DNA from: CAYNWK01 sp964400875
Lineage (GTDB): Bacteria; Chloroflexota; Anaerolineae; Anaerolineales; UBA4823
Length of the DNA: 64,000 nt
Direction of reading: 5' to 3'
Assembly (NCBI GenBank): GCA_964400875.1
Contig: CAYNWK010000002.1
Location: 1-64,000, forward strand
The position numbers and the translations under genes were made by a program. Below are positions 1 to 8,854 of this stretch, one piece after another. The stretch's first letter is position 1. Each line of letters opens with the position of its first letter. The notes under the pieces are model-generated. The model saw nothing but the letters and a program-made list of their open reading frames with translations, had not been told where the DNA came from and did no database searches.

Positions 1-13
1 ATTCGAGGCGCGT

Positions 14-889
14 CTAATCCATCAATGCCAAGCCTAACGCAGTTTTCCAATCCGGCATATGCAAATCAAAAGTCCTGGCAAAATGCGTCGTGTCGAGGGC
101 GGAAAAAGCCGGTCTGCGGGCAGGAGTGGGAAATTGGCTCGTATTGGCCCGTTTAACCTCGATCTTTGGCGCATCCGGATCAGGGTTGAGGTCAAGGATC
201 GCTCGGGCCCATTCGAACCGGCTGGCATAACCATCCCCCGCCAGGTGATAGATCCCGGCGAGTTCGCGCAGCGAAGCAAAATCCTTACGGCTGCCTCGGG
301 TTAACAGCTGCACGGTTACTTCCGCCAACATGCGCGCCCAGGTTGGGCCGCTCACCTGGTCGTCAACGATGCGTAGCGAAGATTGGCTGCGAGCCCATTC
401 CAGCACCTTGGTGACGAAACTAGGCCGTCGTAGGCTGTAAACCCAGCTGGTCCGGAAGATCAAATAGTCCCCCCCGGCGGTTTCAACAGCTCTTTCACCG
501 GCAAGTTTCGACCTGCCGTACATATTAATCGGGTTCGGTTCATCCCCCTCATCATAGGGCTCGCCTTTCTCCCCATCGAAAACGTAATCGGTGGAATAAT
601 GCACCAGGAGTGCATCGAGCTTCCTGGCTTCCTCGGCCATGATACCCGGGGCGTACCCGTTGATCGCCATGGCTGTCGCGGGTTCGCTCTCCGCCCGGTC
701 CACAGCCGTATAAGCGGTCGCGTTGACGATCAGGCGTGGGCTCACCTCCCGGATGATTTCCCGGACGCTTTCCGGCTGGCTCAAGTCGAGTTGAGGGAAG
801 TCGATACTGACCACTTCGCCCAGGGGGAGCAAGGACCTGCGCAGTTCCCAACCGAGCTGGCCGGTATCGCCAAGCAGAAGGATTTTCAT
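14..889 (-). CDS. rmlD: dTDP-4-dehydrorhamnose reductase
   Basis: Last enzyme of dTDP-L-rhamnose synthesis: NADPH-dependent reduction of dTDP-4-dehydro-L-rhamnose in the cytoplasm. The 291-residue protein has the normal family length. It shows a nucleotide-binding GDTGQLG at residues 7-13, the typical STDYVFDG at about 99-106 and the catalytic Y124-x3-K128. It is the last gene of an rmlC-rmlB-rmlA-rmlD run, starting 5 bases after rmlA ends, so the four are almost certainly co-transcribed. The 13 bases beyond the stop reach the window edge and show nothing. A second RmlD-like protein lies at 37116-38039, but this one has the full rml context. Confidence 0.95.
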   Translation of the reverse strand: MKILLLGDTGQLGWELRRSLLPLGEVVSIDFPQLDLSQPESVREIIREVSPRLIVNATAYTAVDRAESEPATAMAINGYAPGIMAEEARKLDALLVHYSTDYVFDGEKGEPYDEGDEPNPINMYGRSKLAGERAVETAGGDYLIFRTSWVYSLRRPSFVTKVLEWARSQSSLRIVDDQVSGPTWARMLAEVTVQLLTRGSRKDFASLRELAGIYHLAGDGYASRFEWARAILDLNPDPDAPKIEVKRANTSQFPTPARRPAFSALDTTHFARTFDLHMPDWKTALGLALMD

Positions 890-894
890 ACCGT

Positions 895-1782
895 TTAACT
901 ATTTTGAAATTGAGCTTCTTCATCCGCCAAGCGCAGAAGGTATTCGCCGTAGCGGTTGTTGCTCATCTCGCCCCCGAGATCGCGCAGCTGGGCAAGGTCG
1001 ATATACCCCAACCGGTAAGCGATCTCCTCGGGGCAGGAGATCATCATCCCCTGGCGGTCTTCAACCGCCTGGACGAAATTCGCCGCCTGTAAGAGCGATG
1101 CCTGGGTGCCGGCGTCCAGCCAGGCAACCCCGCGTCCCAATACCTCCACCTGCAGATCGCCCCTTTCCAGGTAGATACAGTTCAAGTCGGTGATCTCCAG
1201 CTCGCCGCGCGGGGATGGCTCCAGATTCTCAGCGATCTCGACCACCTGCCGATCGTAAAAATAAATGCCCGGGACCGCGTACCTGGAGCGGGGGTTGGCC
1301 GGTTTTTCCTCGATGCTGAGCGCTTTCCCACTTTCGTCAAACTCGACCACGCCGTAGCGCTGGGGATCTCTCACTGGGTAGGCGAAGATCGTCGCTCCCG
1401 ATTTGAGTTCCGCCGCCTTGCGCAGGCTGGCAGGTAATCCATGGCCGAAGAAGATATTATCCCCCAGGATCAAACAAACCGGTTCGGATTGGATGAAATC
1501 CTTACCCACCAGGAAAGCATCGGCCAGGCCCCGTGGTTCAGCCTGTTCGGAATATGTGAAATTCAACCCCCAATGGTCCCCCTTCCCCAGCAGCATGCGA
1601 AACGCCGGCAGCGACTCGGGCGTGCTGATCACCAGGATCTCCCGGATGCCGGCGAGCATCAACATCGATAAAGGATAATAAACCATCGGTTTATCGTAAA
1701 CGGGTAGCAGCTGCTTGCTAACCCCGCGCGTCAGGGGAAAGAGCCGTGACCCGCGGCCGCCGGCCAGGATGATCCCTTTCAT
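895..1782 (-). CDS. rmlA: glucose-1-phosphate thymidylyltransferase
   Basis: Makes dTDP-glucose from glucose 1-phosphate and dTTP, the entry step of dTDP-rhamnose synthesis. The 295 residues match the short RmlA class. The N-terminal signature LAGGRGSRLFPLT (residues 6-18) and KQLLPVYDKPMVYYPL (23-38) form the nucleotide- and sugar-phosphate-binding core. It lies between rmlB (3 bases upstream) and rmlD (5 bases downstream). The call is secure from motif and context. Confidence 0.96.
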   Translation of the reverse strand: MKGIILAGGRGSRLFPLTRGVSKQLLPVYDKPMVYYPLSMLMLAGIREILVISTPESLPAFRMLLGKGDHWGLNFTYSEQAEPRGLADAFLVGKDFIQSEPVCLILGDNIFFGHGLPASLRKAAELKSGATIFAYPVRDPQRYGVVEFDESGKALSIEEKPANPRSRYAVPGIYFYDRQVVEIAENLEPSPRGELEITDLNCIYLERGDLQVEVLGRGVAWLDAGTQASLLQAANFVQAVEDRQGMMISCPEEIAYRLGYIDLAQLRDLGGEMSNNRYGEYLLRLADEEAQFQNS

Positions 1783-1785
1783 CGG

Positions 1786-2865
1786 TTACCCTCCTCGTCC
1801 TTCATAATTGCGCTTCATCCATCCCTGATAATCAGTCTGCACCCGGATGGCTTCCAACCATTCAGGATGGTCGAGATACCATTGCACGGTTTTCCTCAAT
1901 CCGCTGTGCAGGGTTTCCTTCGGCTCCCAACCCAAATCCCGCCTAACCTTGGCGATTTCCATGGCATAACGACGATCGTGCCCGGGTCGATCGGTGACGT
2001 ACTGGATCAAAGAAACGTGCGGAGCGTATGGGGATTCCGGAACGAGCTCATCGAGGATTTCACAGATCGTGCGGACCACCGCCAGGTTCGCCGGTTGGTT
2101 GTCCCCACCGATGTTGTAGGTCTCTCCCGGCGCTCCATCCCGGACTACCAACCAGATCGCCTCGCAGTGATCTTCTACGTACAGCCAATCGCGAATCTGC
2201 TGCCCGTCGCCATAAATCGGCAGCAGGCGACCTTCCAGCGCGTTGGTGATCATCAATGGGATCAGCTTCTCGGGAAACTGGTAAGGCCCGTAGTTATTGG
2301 AACAGTTGGTAATCGTCACAGGCAGCCCGTAAGTATGACCGTAGGCCCTGACCAGATGATCGCTCGCCGCTTTCGAAGCCGCGTAAGGCGAGTTCGGCGC
2401 GTAGGGGGTCGTCTCGGAGAACGAGGGATCGTCCGGTGACAGGGTCCCAAAGACCTCGTCGGTGGAGATATGATGAAAGCGGACGTCCTTCGAGTAATCC
2501 TTATTCGGAGCCAGCCAGAAAGCCCGCACTGCTTCCAACAATGTGAATGTGCCGACAACGTTAGTTTGAATGAACTCTTCCGGTCCTAATATCGACCGGT
2601 CTACGTGCGATTCCGCCGCGAAATGAACCACGGTGTCGATATCGTGGTCGCTCAGCAGGCGATCCACCAGATCCCGGTCGCAGATGTCCCCCTGGACGAA
2701 GACATGCCGTTCGGGGTCTGGCAAACCTGTGAGGTTCTCCAGGCTGCCGGCGTAGGTCAAAGCGTCTAGGTTGACGATCAGGACATCCGGTTCAGCCGCG
2801 AGCAAAAAGCGAACGAAGTTCGAGCCGATAAAACCGGCTCCACCTGTTATGAGGACGTTTTGCAT
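1786..2865 (-). CDS. rmlB: dTDP-glucose 4,6-dehydratase
   Basis: Converts dTDP-glucose to dTDP-4-keto-6-deoxyglucose. An extended short-chain dehydrogenase of 359 residues with GGAGFIGSNFVR at 8-19 (NAD binding), the RmlB-specific STDEVFG at 134-140 that supplies Thr/Asp/Glu catalytic residues, and Y161-x3-K165. It sits between rmlC and rmlA with almost no spacing, as expected in an rml operon. Confidence 0.96.
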   Translation of the reverse strand: MQNVLITGGAGFIGSNFVRFLLAAEPDVLIVNLDALTYAGSLENLTGLPDPERHVFVQGDICDRDLVDRLLSDHDIDTVVHFAAESHVDRSILGPEEFIQTNVVGTFTLLEAVRAFWLAPNKDYSKDVRFHHISTDEVFGTLSPDDPSFSETTPYAPNSPYAASKAASDHLVRAYGHTYGLPVTITNCSNNYGPYQFPEKLIPLMITNALEGRLLPIYGDGQQIRDWLYVEDHCEAIWLVVRDGAPGETYNIGGDNQPANLAVVRTICEILDELVPESPYAPHVSLIQYVTDRPGHDRRYAMEIAKVRRDLGWEPKETLHSGLRKTVQWYLDHPEWLEAIRVQTDYQGWMKRNYEGRGG

Positions 2866-2885
2866 GAAGGCTCCTGCTTGCGAGA

Positions 2886-3434
2886 TCAGTCAAATAATTC
2901 TGCTGTGGAAAATGGATCCCCCGCCTGGTCTTTCGCGGACAATTGCGGCTTGGGAAGAATATTGAACGGCCATTCAATCGCGAGGTCAGGGTCGTTCCAG
3001 ATGATGGTGCGTTCGTATTCCGGCGCGTAATAATCCGTCGCCTTATACAACACCTCAGCCCACTCGCTGACCACGTAAAATCCGTGGGCGAAGCCGGGTG
3101 GAATCCACAACTGAAGCTTGTTCTCGGCCGAGAGCGAATGTCCAACCCAACGCCCGCAGGTCCTCGAGCTGCGCCGCAAATCAACGGCGACGTCATAAAC
3201 CTCACCGGCAATCACCCGCACCAGCTTCCCCTGCGGGCGCTTTATCTGGTAGTGCAAGCCCCGCAAGATACCCTGGCTCGATCCGGAATGGTTGTCCTGG
3301 ACGAAATTCGTGGGGATCCCGGCTCCAGCGTAGCGCCTGGCCTGGTATGTTTCCATAAAGAAACCGCGCTGATCGCCAAATACTTGTGGGGCAACCAGGA
3401 TCACTTCAGGGATCGATGTCGGGGTGAATTCCAT
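2886..3434 (-). CDS. rmlC: dTDP-4-dehydrorhamnose 3,5-epimerase
   Basis: Cupin-fold epimerase acting between RmlB and RmlD. The 182 residues match the family. ILRGLHYQ at about 56-63 holds the catalytic His, and PPGFAHGFYV at 112-121 is the second conserved cupin strand. It is the first gene of the rml set. The ATG has no clear Shine-Dalgarno sequence. A TATGAT hexamer lies only five bases upstream on the coding strand, so a leaderless transcript starting at the gene is possible. The matching -35 is weak. Confidence 0.94.
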   Translation of the reverse strand: MEFTPTSIPEVILVAPQVFGDQRGFFMETYQARRYAGAGIPTNFVQDNHSGSSQGILRGLHYQIKRPQGKLVRVIAGEVYDVAVDLRRSSRTCGRWVGHSLSAENKLQLWIPPGFAHGFYVVSEWAEVLYKATDYYAPEYERTIIWNDPDLAIEWPFNILPKPQLSAKDQAGDPFSTAELFD

Positions 3435-3482
3435 ATAAAATCATACATTAATTAACGAGAGAGCGCCACCAATTGTATCGCA

Positions 3483-5057
3483 CTATCTGCAAGCAAAAAT
3501 CGCCAGATCGGCGTTGTAGCCGTAATCTTCACCGGTAAACTTGCGCACCTGGCTGCAATGATCATCCAGGTAGCCATCTTCGATTTGAGGGAAGTCTGCT
3601 TGCAGCACGATGTAGTCCGGTTGGTATTCGCGCAGCGCCCACCCGGCGGCTGCGGAGTAATCTTGCGCCCCGATAAGATGTTCCGCAACAGCAGGCTGCA
3701 GCAGGCCTGCAAAATCGATCATCTCCCGCTGTGCGTAATAACCGATAATGCCGATCTCGAGCGCGCCAACGCTCTCATCTTTGCTCGTATGCTCATCCAA
3801 CCACTGCCCGATCTCCTTGTAGATCGAATAGCGGGCATCCGGGTTGCGGGCAAACCGGGCTAAATCTCTGACCTGAAAAAACAATAGTATAAATAAGAAC
3901 GATGTAGCGATGAGCCCATTCCGGTTTCGGACTAACCAGTTGCGTCCTTGATCGGAGTGGCTGCTATCGTCTGTAGTCGTTAAAGCAGAGTTCCCCAAAG
4001 CTGTAATCCCCAAGCCTGCGAGTACAACGAACCCGGGCACAAGGGGCGCATAATACCAAAAATAACTGGTCACCCCGAGCAGCACATATGCAATGAAATA
4101 CAGCAGCGTCCAGGCTGGTAAGATCCACCAGCGCCTGTTCCGTAAGATCAGGTAAGCGAGCCCTAGTAAGGCAATCGCCGCCGCCACCCAGTAGTGCCAA
4201 TGGGAACCGTAAGTCTCCAGCACGGATAAAAAACCAGCCGCGAATTTTTGGCTGATCGCTAAGGTGCCCTGAGATTGCTTGGCTGCCAGGGTAACCGGAA
4301 ATGGGGAGCCAAAGTACCACCACACGAGCGCCATCCAGCTGACCAGAATACCGCAATACCAGCCGATGGCGCTCCAAGGGAGCAGCTGCCGCAGGCGTCT
4401 TAATTTTGCCTCGACTGTGCCCGTCAATTGCAGTTGACGCCGCTCCGTGAGCAAATAATCTATACACAGGGGCAGGACGACCAAGACGCCATCCAGACGC
4501 GCCAGCGCGGCTAAAGCCCCCGCCACGGCGGTCCAAACATACGCTTTACGGGCGTACAGAACGATGGTCAGCAAACACAACGCCAGGTAAACTGGCGTTT
4601 CCGATCCAAGCGTAGTGACCACCAGGGGAAAAATCGGGTAAAGCAGCAAGCCGGTCCAGCCAACCCAGGGACTTCTCCAGGTATGAGCCAGGTCCCAGAT
4701 CAGCAGACCACCCAACCCCAGGCTGATTGCGCCGATCAAATTGGCCAGGTGCGGCAGATCGGGCCAGATGTTTCCAAAGAGCGCTAAGAGAAAAGCAAAA
4801 AGGGGCGTTGTTGTGCTTAATACGTATTGGCCTGGATTGTAGACAAAACCGGAGCCCGCCAGCAGGTTTTGAGCGTACCGGTAGGTGATAAAAGGATCAT
4901 CGTAGGCCCAGTTGCCAAAGATGGCATAGAGCAGCCCAGACACAATCGCCAGGTAAACCAGCCCAAAAATTCCCCGCCAGGCAAACGCTTGACTCAATAC
5001 GGACAGGGGCCGGCGAAAATTCCATGGCGTTGTGGAATCGACTCGTTCGAGCTTCAT
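3483..5057 (-). CDS. polytopic membrane protein, GT-C type glycosyltransferase-like
   Basis: 524 residues with many hydrophobic segments starting at about residue 28. The first extracytoplasmic loop carries an acidic pair in AYDDPFITYRYAQN (D53-D54), followed by VLSTTTPLFAFLLA. That is the arrangement of polyprenyl-phosphate-sugar-dependent GT-C enzymes (PMT/ArnT-like), in which the loop-1 acidic residues are catalytic. A soluble tail follows the last membrane segment. I infer transfer of a sugar from a lipid carrier outside the membrane; donor and acceptor cannot be read. Five such proteins occur in this locus. Confidence 0.7.
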   Translation of the reverse strand: MKLERVDSTTPWNFRRPLSVLSQAFAWRGIFGLVYLAIVSGLLYAIFGNWAYDDPFITYRYAQNLLAGSGFVYNPGQYVLSTTTPLFAFLLALFGNIWPDLPHLANLIGAISLGLGGLLIWDLAHTWRSPWVGWTGLLLYPIFPLVVTTLGSETPVYLALCLLTIVLYARKAYVWTAVAGALAALARLDGVLVVLPLCIDYLLTERRQLQLTGTVEAKLRRLRQLLPWSAIGWYCGILVSWMALVWWYFGSPFPVTLAAKQSQGTLAISQKFAAGFLSVLETYGSHWHYWVAAAIALLGLAYLILRNRRWWILPAWTLLYFIAYVLLGVTSYFWYYAPLVPGFVVLAGLGITALGNSALTTTDDSSHSDQGRNWLVRNRNGLIATSFLFILLFFQVRDLARFARNPDARYSIYKEIGQWLDEHTSKDESVGALEIGIIGYYAQREMIDFAGLLQPAVAEHLIGAQDYSAAAGWALREYQPDYIVLQADFPQIEDGYLDDHCSQVRKFTGEDYGYNADLAIFACR

Positions 5058-5074
5058 CTGTGTGACGAACCAGC

Positions 5075-6046
5075 CTAATCCCCTGCTCCCGCAGAGAACT
5101 TTGTCAACAAAGAAAGGAAAACCTGGTAATTATTTGCGGAAACTTTGGGGTGAGGCGGCGAAAAGTTCTCATCCCATACTACCGGTCTGATGGTCACTGA
5201 ATAATCCGTCAGGTAGGATGTATACCACTTCCCCGCCTCCGACAGCCAGAGCTCGTGGGCCCATCCAGGCTGAAAGGTCTCCGCGGGAAACCAGGGGCCA
5301 ATGGGGCTGACGCCGCTGCGGTATTGTTCGCCTGCGACGGTGTTGTGATAGAAAAGGTAATAAACTTGCTTGTTTTCAAGAACCGTCGCGCTTTCAAGCA
5401 TGCCGATCTCAATCGGCGGCGCAGCTCGTCCATGGTCAATCCAGGGTCCAATAGGGGATTTCGCTGTAGCCACGCCTACAATGCCTCCATCTAGATCGGA
5501 GGCGGTGTAATAAAGATAATAATCCTCCCCAAACCTCGCCATCGTTGGATCGCGGCAGTCGGCCCATTCACCATCCATCCAGACCATGTGCTCATGATCG
5601 GGTTGGAAGACTGCGCCGCGAGGAGTCCACGCGGACGGATCTGCCGGGTTGTCCGATGTCGCCATTAAGATCCGCTGGGTATAATCATGGGTCACACCGG
5701 TGTAGTACAAATAATAGACCCCTTGTTCCTCATAAACAAAAGGCGCCCAAATTGCTAATTCGTCCACCGACCCTGGGATCCTGGTGCCCAACACCGCGCC
5801 TAAATCCTCCCAGTTACATAAGTCCTGCGAACGACCATAAGCGAACCATTTCTCACCAGGGATGTGGTTGCCGATCAGATAGTAGTATCCCTGGTAATAA
5901 AACACATGGTGGTCTTTCAGGCCGTATCCGTCAGGTCTCCACCCCATGGGATCACATAGCGCGGATACAGGCTGCGCAGCACTTTGAAATGAGCCAGCCA
6001 GGCCAAACATGGTGATCAGTATTGCGAAAAGGCTAAGTGATCGCAT
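5075..6046 (-). CDS. secreted GH43-like five-bladed beta-propeller glycosidase
   Basis: 323 residues beginning with a cleavable-looking signal peptide (MRSLSLFAILITMFGLAGS, then SAAQP). The rest has the repeated aromatic blade pattern (YYQGYYYLIG, GVYYLYYTG, EDYYLYYTAS, KQVYYLFYHN) of the GH43/GH62/GH117 fold. All three expected acidic residues are visible: D45 in GLKDHHVF (base), D166 in CRDPTMA (pKa modulator) and E218 in LESATVLE (acid). It probably acts outside the cytoplasm on an alpha- or beta-linked furanose or related residue. A hydrolase inside a biosynthetic locus may trim or release the polymer. The substrate is unknown. Confidence 0.75.
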   Translation of the reverse strand: MRSLSLFAILITMFGLAGSFQSAAQPVSALCDPMGWRPDGYGLKDHHVFYYQGYYYLIGNHIPGEKWFAYGRSQDLCNWEDLGAVLGTRIPGSVDELAIWAPFVYEEQGVYYLYYTGVTHDYTQRILMATSDNPADPSAWTPRGAVFQPDHEHMVWMDGEWADCRDPTMARFGEDYYLYYTASDLDGGIVGVATAKSPIGPWIDHGRAAPPIEIGMLESATVLENKQVYYLFYHNTVAGEQYRSGVSPIGPWFPAETFQPGWAHELWLSEAGKWYTSYLTDYSVTIRPVVWDENFSPPHPKVSANNYQVFLSLLTKFSAGAGD

Positions 6047-6060
6047 ACCAGGTTATCGGC

Positions 6061-6903
6061 TCATCGCCTGATCCAGTCAATTAGTTGGCTCGCCGAAGAT
6101 GTTATCGCCGCCAGGCTTATTGACCGCCTCAACCATAGCCGGGCGCCCAGCGGCAGCCGGGCGTAAAATACCCTGCGGAAGAGAGCTTTAAACACCAGCC
6201 ACGAAAACCAGGACCCCCCTTCGCGCCGGTGTACGCGGATCATCTCCGGCCAGCAACGGTCATCGGCTGCGACGGACTTGGCTTCGCCGTGCAACCGGAA
6301 GTTCGCCCAGGGACGAGGATAGTACTTCAACGGCGCAACCTGGGACAGCCGCACCCAGAGATCGTAATCCATGGCAAAGAAGAAGCTGGGATCCAGCGGT
6401 CCAACCCGGCGCCACAAATCAGCCCGGAAGAAGGCGGTTTGCTGGGGGATATGTACATAGCCGCGGCGCAGACGGTGGTAGTCCGTTTGCCGCGCCGGGA
6501 ATTCCCCGATCACCCGGCCGCGCTCGTCGATCAGGTGCGCGTCCCCGTACACCATCCCGATCTCGGGGTGCGACTCGAGGTATTCGACGGCTTCAGAGAC
6601 CGCCCTCGGAAGATAAGTGTCATCGGAATTCAACCAGGCTAAAATTTCGCCGCCCGCCATCGCGAATCCTTTGTTGATCGCTTCGGTCTGGCCGCGATCG
6701 GGTTCGGAAACCCACCCGGCTAAATGCGGCGCATAGCGCCGGATGATCTCCAGGCTGCCGTCGGTAGAGCCGCCATCCACAATCCGGTATTCGATGCGCG
6801 GGTAATCTTGTTCCAAAACGGAACAAATGGTTTCTTCCAAGAACTGCGCCTGGTTGTACGACGGGGTCACGATGGAAACCAGCGGCCGGATTCGTTCGCT
6901 CAC
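6061..6903 (-). CDS. glycosyltransferase family 2
   Basis: GT-A fold inverting transferase of 280 residues. The N-terminal SIVTPSYNQAQFLEETICSV and IVDGGSTDGS bind the nucleotide. AWLNSDDTYLP contains the metal-binding acidic motif. I place the start at the GTG at 6903, whose GTGA overlaps the stop of the upstream sulfotransferase gene, rather than at a TTG six bases earlier. It is closely similar in its motifs to the 7847-8839 product, so the two GT2 genes flanking the sulfotransferase may be paralogues. The sugar specificity is not visible. Confidence 0.88.
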   Translation of the reverse strand: MSERIRPLVSIVTPSYNQAQFLEETICSVLEQDYPRIEYRIVDGGSTDGSLEIIRRYAPHLAGWVSEPDRGQTEAINKGFAMAGGEILAWLNSDDTYLPRAVSEAVEYLESHPEIGMVYGDAHLIDERGRVIGEFPARQTDYHRLRRGYVHIPQQTAFFRADLWRRVGPLDPSFFFAMDYDLWVRLSQVAPLKYYPRPWANFRLHGEAKSVAADDRCWPEMIRVHRREGGSWFSWLVFKALFRRVFYARLPLGARLWLRRSISLAAITSSASQLIDWIRR

Positions 6904-7847
6904 AGCCAATCCTCGTCACGATAAAACTGCGCGGCGACCTCTCCGGTCAGCTGCCGCAGCCTATCGATCTCCGTCTGGCTCAAGCGGCGCTGCCAATTCT
7001 TGAGATTGGCCCGGCTGTCCACGTGGACGGAATGCACCTTGCGGGGAGAAAGTTCCTTCGGGTTGCCGGCTGCGCTCGATTCAAGAATCGCGCTTTCCAC
7101 ACCAGGCGTGAACGGCAAACCCAGGGCAGCATATAGGTTTTGATAACCTGCGACAGGCTCTTTGGAGAGGTCCTCGTGGCGGATGACGATGGTTTCCGGA
7201 CAATTCATCTGCAGTTCACCGACAAAACGGTAAATCATATTCCATAGGAGCGCGCTCTGCGCGACGATATCCTCCAGATGTTCCAAAATTTGCTCCATTT
7301 GTTCCCGATAGGGTTCCAGGCGGTCGCGCATCAAGAGAGGCTGCTCCAGAAAATCATCGAAGTCGAAGGACCAATCAAGGCGCATCAGGCTGCTGGTAAA
7401 CGCTGCAGGATGCCGGACTACGATCACCACTTTGCAGCCCAGAGCCTTTATAAACCAGGGAGCAGAAAACACCGCAAATGGGTCTTTCAGCAGAGCCCGC
7501 TGCCCTCTGAACTGCCCGAGCGTAAAAGTCGCCCAGTCCCGCGCCATCCGCAGGCAATCTTTAAGCGAGCGCAGCGAACCGAGCTCCGCCCAAAGACGAT
7601 AGCGAAAGCGGAGGGTATCCTTCAATGCTGGCAAATACAGGGCCTGGTTATCCGTGCAGATATACGTATACCAGCGCTCCACCGGGGCGAGCATAACGCC
7701 TGGACGATGGTGCACGTTGAGCGGCTCGCTGATATAGCCAACTTCTGGACTGGAAGCCAGCATTTTTCCCACCCAGGTAGTGCCGCTGCGATGAGCGCCG
7801 GTAACCAGGATCGGCTTGCCTCGCTTTTCGGAGGTCGACGCAGGCAT
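6900..7847 (-). CDS. PAPS-dependent sulfotransferase
   Basis: Transfers sulfate from PAPS to a glycan hydroxyl or amine. The 5'-phosphosulfate-binding loop is TGAHRSGTTWVG (residues 16-27 from the chosen start) and the 3'-phosphate-binding motif is VVRHPAAFTSSL. Further on LKDPFAVFSAPWF and RHEDLSKEP are typical of the family. The start at 7847 (ATG overlapping the upstream TGA) is preferred to one eight codons earlier because translational coupling is the rule here. It lies between two GT2 genes, which suggests that it modifies a sugar they add. First of four sulfotransferases in the window. Confidence 0.88.
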   Translation of the reverse strand: MPASTSEKRGKPILVTGAHRSGTTWVGKMLASSPEVGYISEPLNVHHRPGVMLAPVERWYTYICTDNQALYLPALKDTLRFRYRLWAELGSLRSLKDCLRMARDWATFTLGQFRGQRALLKDPFAVFSAPWFIKALGCKVVIVVRHPAAFTSSLMRLDWSFDFDDFLEQPLLMRDRLEPYREQMEQILEHLEDIVAQSALLWNMIYRFVGELQMNCPETIVIRHEDLSKEPVAGYQNLYAALGLPFTPGVESAILESSAAGNPKELSPRKVHSVHVDSRANLKNWQRRLSQTEIDRLRQLTGEVAAQFYRDEDWL

Positions 7848-8839
7848 CACTGCAAGCAAAGGCCTGGCCAATGCCCCAGCCCGGGTAAATTGAGCGACTC
7901 AACGGCTGCGCGCTGTTTTCGCCCCCCTACCCGTCGGAAATACCAACTTCCCAGGCTCGCTCCGCCTACCAGGCTGAGCGCTGCATAGGCCATACGGTGC
8001 CAGTGCTTGAGGGCGTAGCCGGGATCCCGGGTCAAAGCCCTCCCATAAGCTTGCAAAGCTGCGCCGGGTTCACCGCCATCCAGCAGATAACGTCCAACCA
8101 GCCGGTAAGCGCCGGCTTCGCAGTAAGCCTGGTTGGCCTCGACCAGCGGCCCTAACTCTGGATCGGAGCGGATCCAAGCCAACAACCGGCGGGTCTCGGT
8201 GCTGAAACCCTCAGCCTGGGCGATGTTCTTGGCGCCCGGGTGGTGGCGCGCCGCCGCCCAGACCGCCGGGATGTGCACGAACGGGCTGTGTTCGGCTATG
8301 CGCAACCATAGGTGGTGATCCAGCATAAAATGATAGCTGGCATCCAGCGTCCCGGCAGTTTCAAGAGCCGCACGGCGCATGAACACGGCTGGCTGGCAGA
8401 TGATGCGGAAACCCAGTAAATCGATCAACCCCCAGTTCGGGAACCTCAGGGCATTGAGCAGCCTGCCTCGCGCATCGATGGTGACAGCATCCGCATATAC
8501 CATCCCGGCCTGCGGATTGGCGCTCAAAGCGGCCACCGCGCTGGAGACCGCTCCGGGAAGATAGAGATCGTCGGAATTCAACCAGGCGACGATCTCTCCA
8601 CGGGCGCGCGCCAGGCCCTTGTTGATCGCCTCAGCCTGGCCTGCATCCGCCTCGGAGACCCACCAGGACAGCCGGGGGGCATGTTCCCGGATAATTTCGA
8701 CGCTGCCGTCCGTCGAGCCGCCGTCGACAACGATATATTCGATCGACGGGTAATCCTGCCCCAGCACTGATTGGAGCGTATAGGCCAGGAACTCTGCCTG
8801 GTTATAGGACGGCGTTACTATGGAGACCAGGGGTGTCAT
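7847..8839 (-). CDS. glycosyltransferase family 2
   Basis: 330 residues. The N-terminal GT-A domain shows SIVTPSYNQAEFLAYTLQSV, VDGGSTDGSVEII and AWLNSDDLYLPGAV. The C-terminal 90 or so residues contain a TPR-like stretch (AYRLVGRYLLDGGEPGAALQ and following) and a hydrophobic segment, which may tether the enzyme to the membrane. Its stop overlaps the start of the sulfotransferase gene by one base, so expression is coupled. Donor and acceptor are unknown. Confidence 0.86.
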   Translation of the reverse strand: MTPLVSIVTPSYNQAEFLAYTLQSVLGQDYPSIEYIVVDGGSTDGSVEIIREHAPRLSWWVSEADAGQAEAINKGLARARGEIVAWLNSDDLYLPGAVSSAVAALSANPQAGMVYADAVTIDARGRLLNALRFPNWGLIDLLGFRIICQPAVFMRRAALETAGTLDASYHFMLDHHLWLRIAEHSPFVHIPAVWAAARHHPGAKNIAQAEGFSTETRRLLAWIRSDPELGPLVEANQAYCEAGAYRLVGRYLLDGGEPGAALQAYGRALTRDPGYALKHWHRMAYAALSLVGGASLGSWYFRRVGGRKQRAAVESLNLPGLGHWPGLCLQ

Positions 8840-8854
8840 TAACGGGGGTCGGCC

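Noticed and set aside
20..45. Fifth copy of the interspersed repeat (shares ACGCAGTTTTCC)
   Set aside because: The bases lie inside the conserved end of rmlD and encode the expected residues. The match stops after 12 bases, so it is probably chance.
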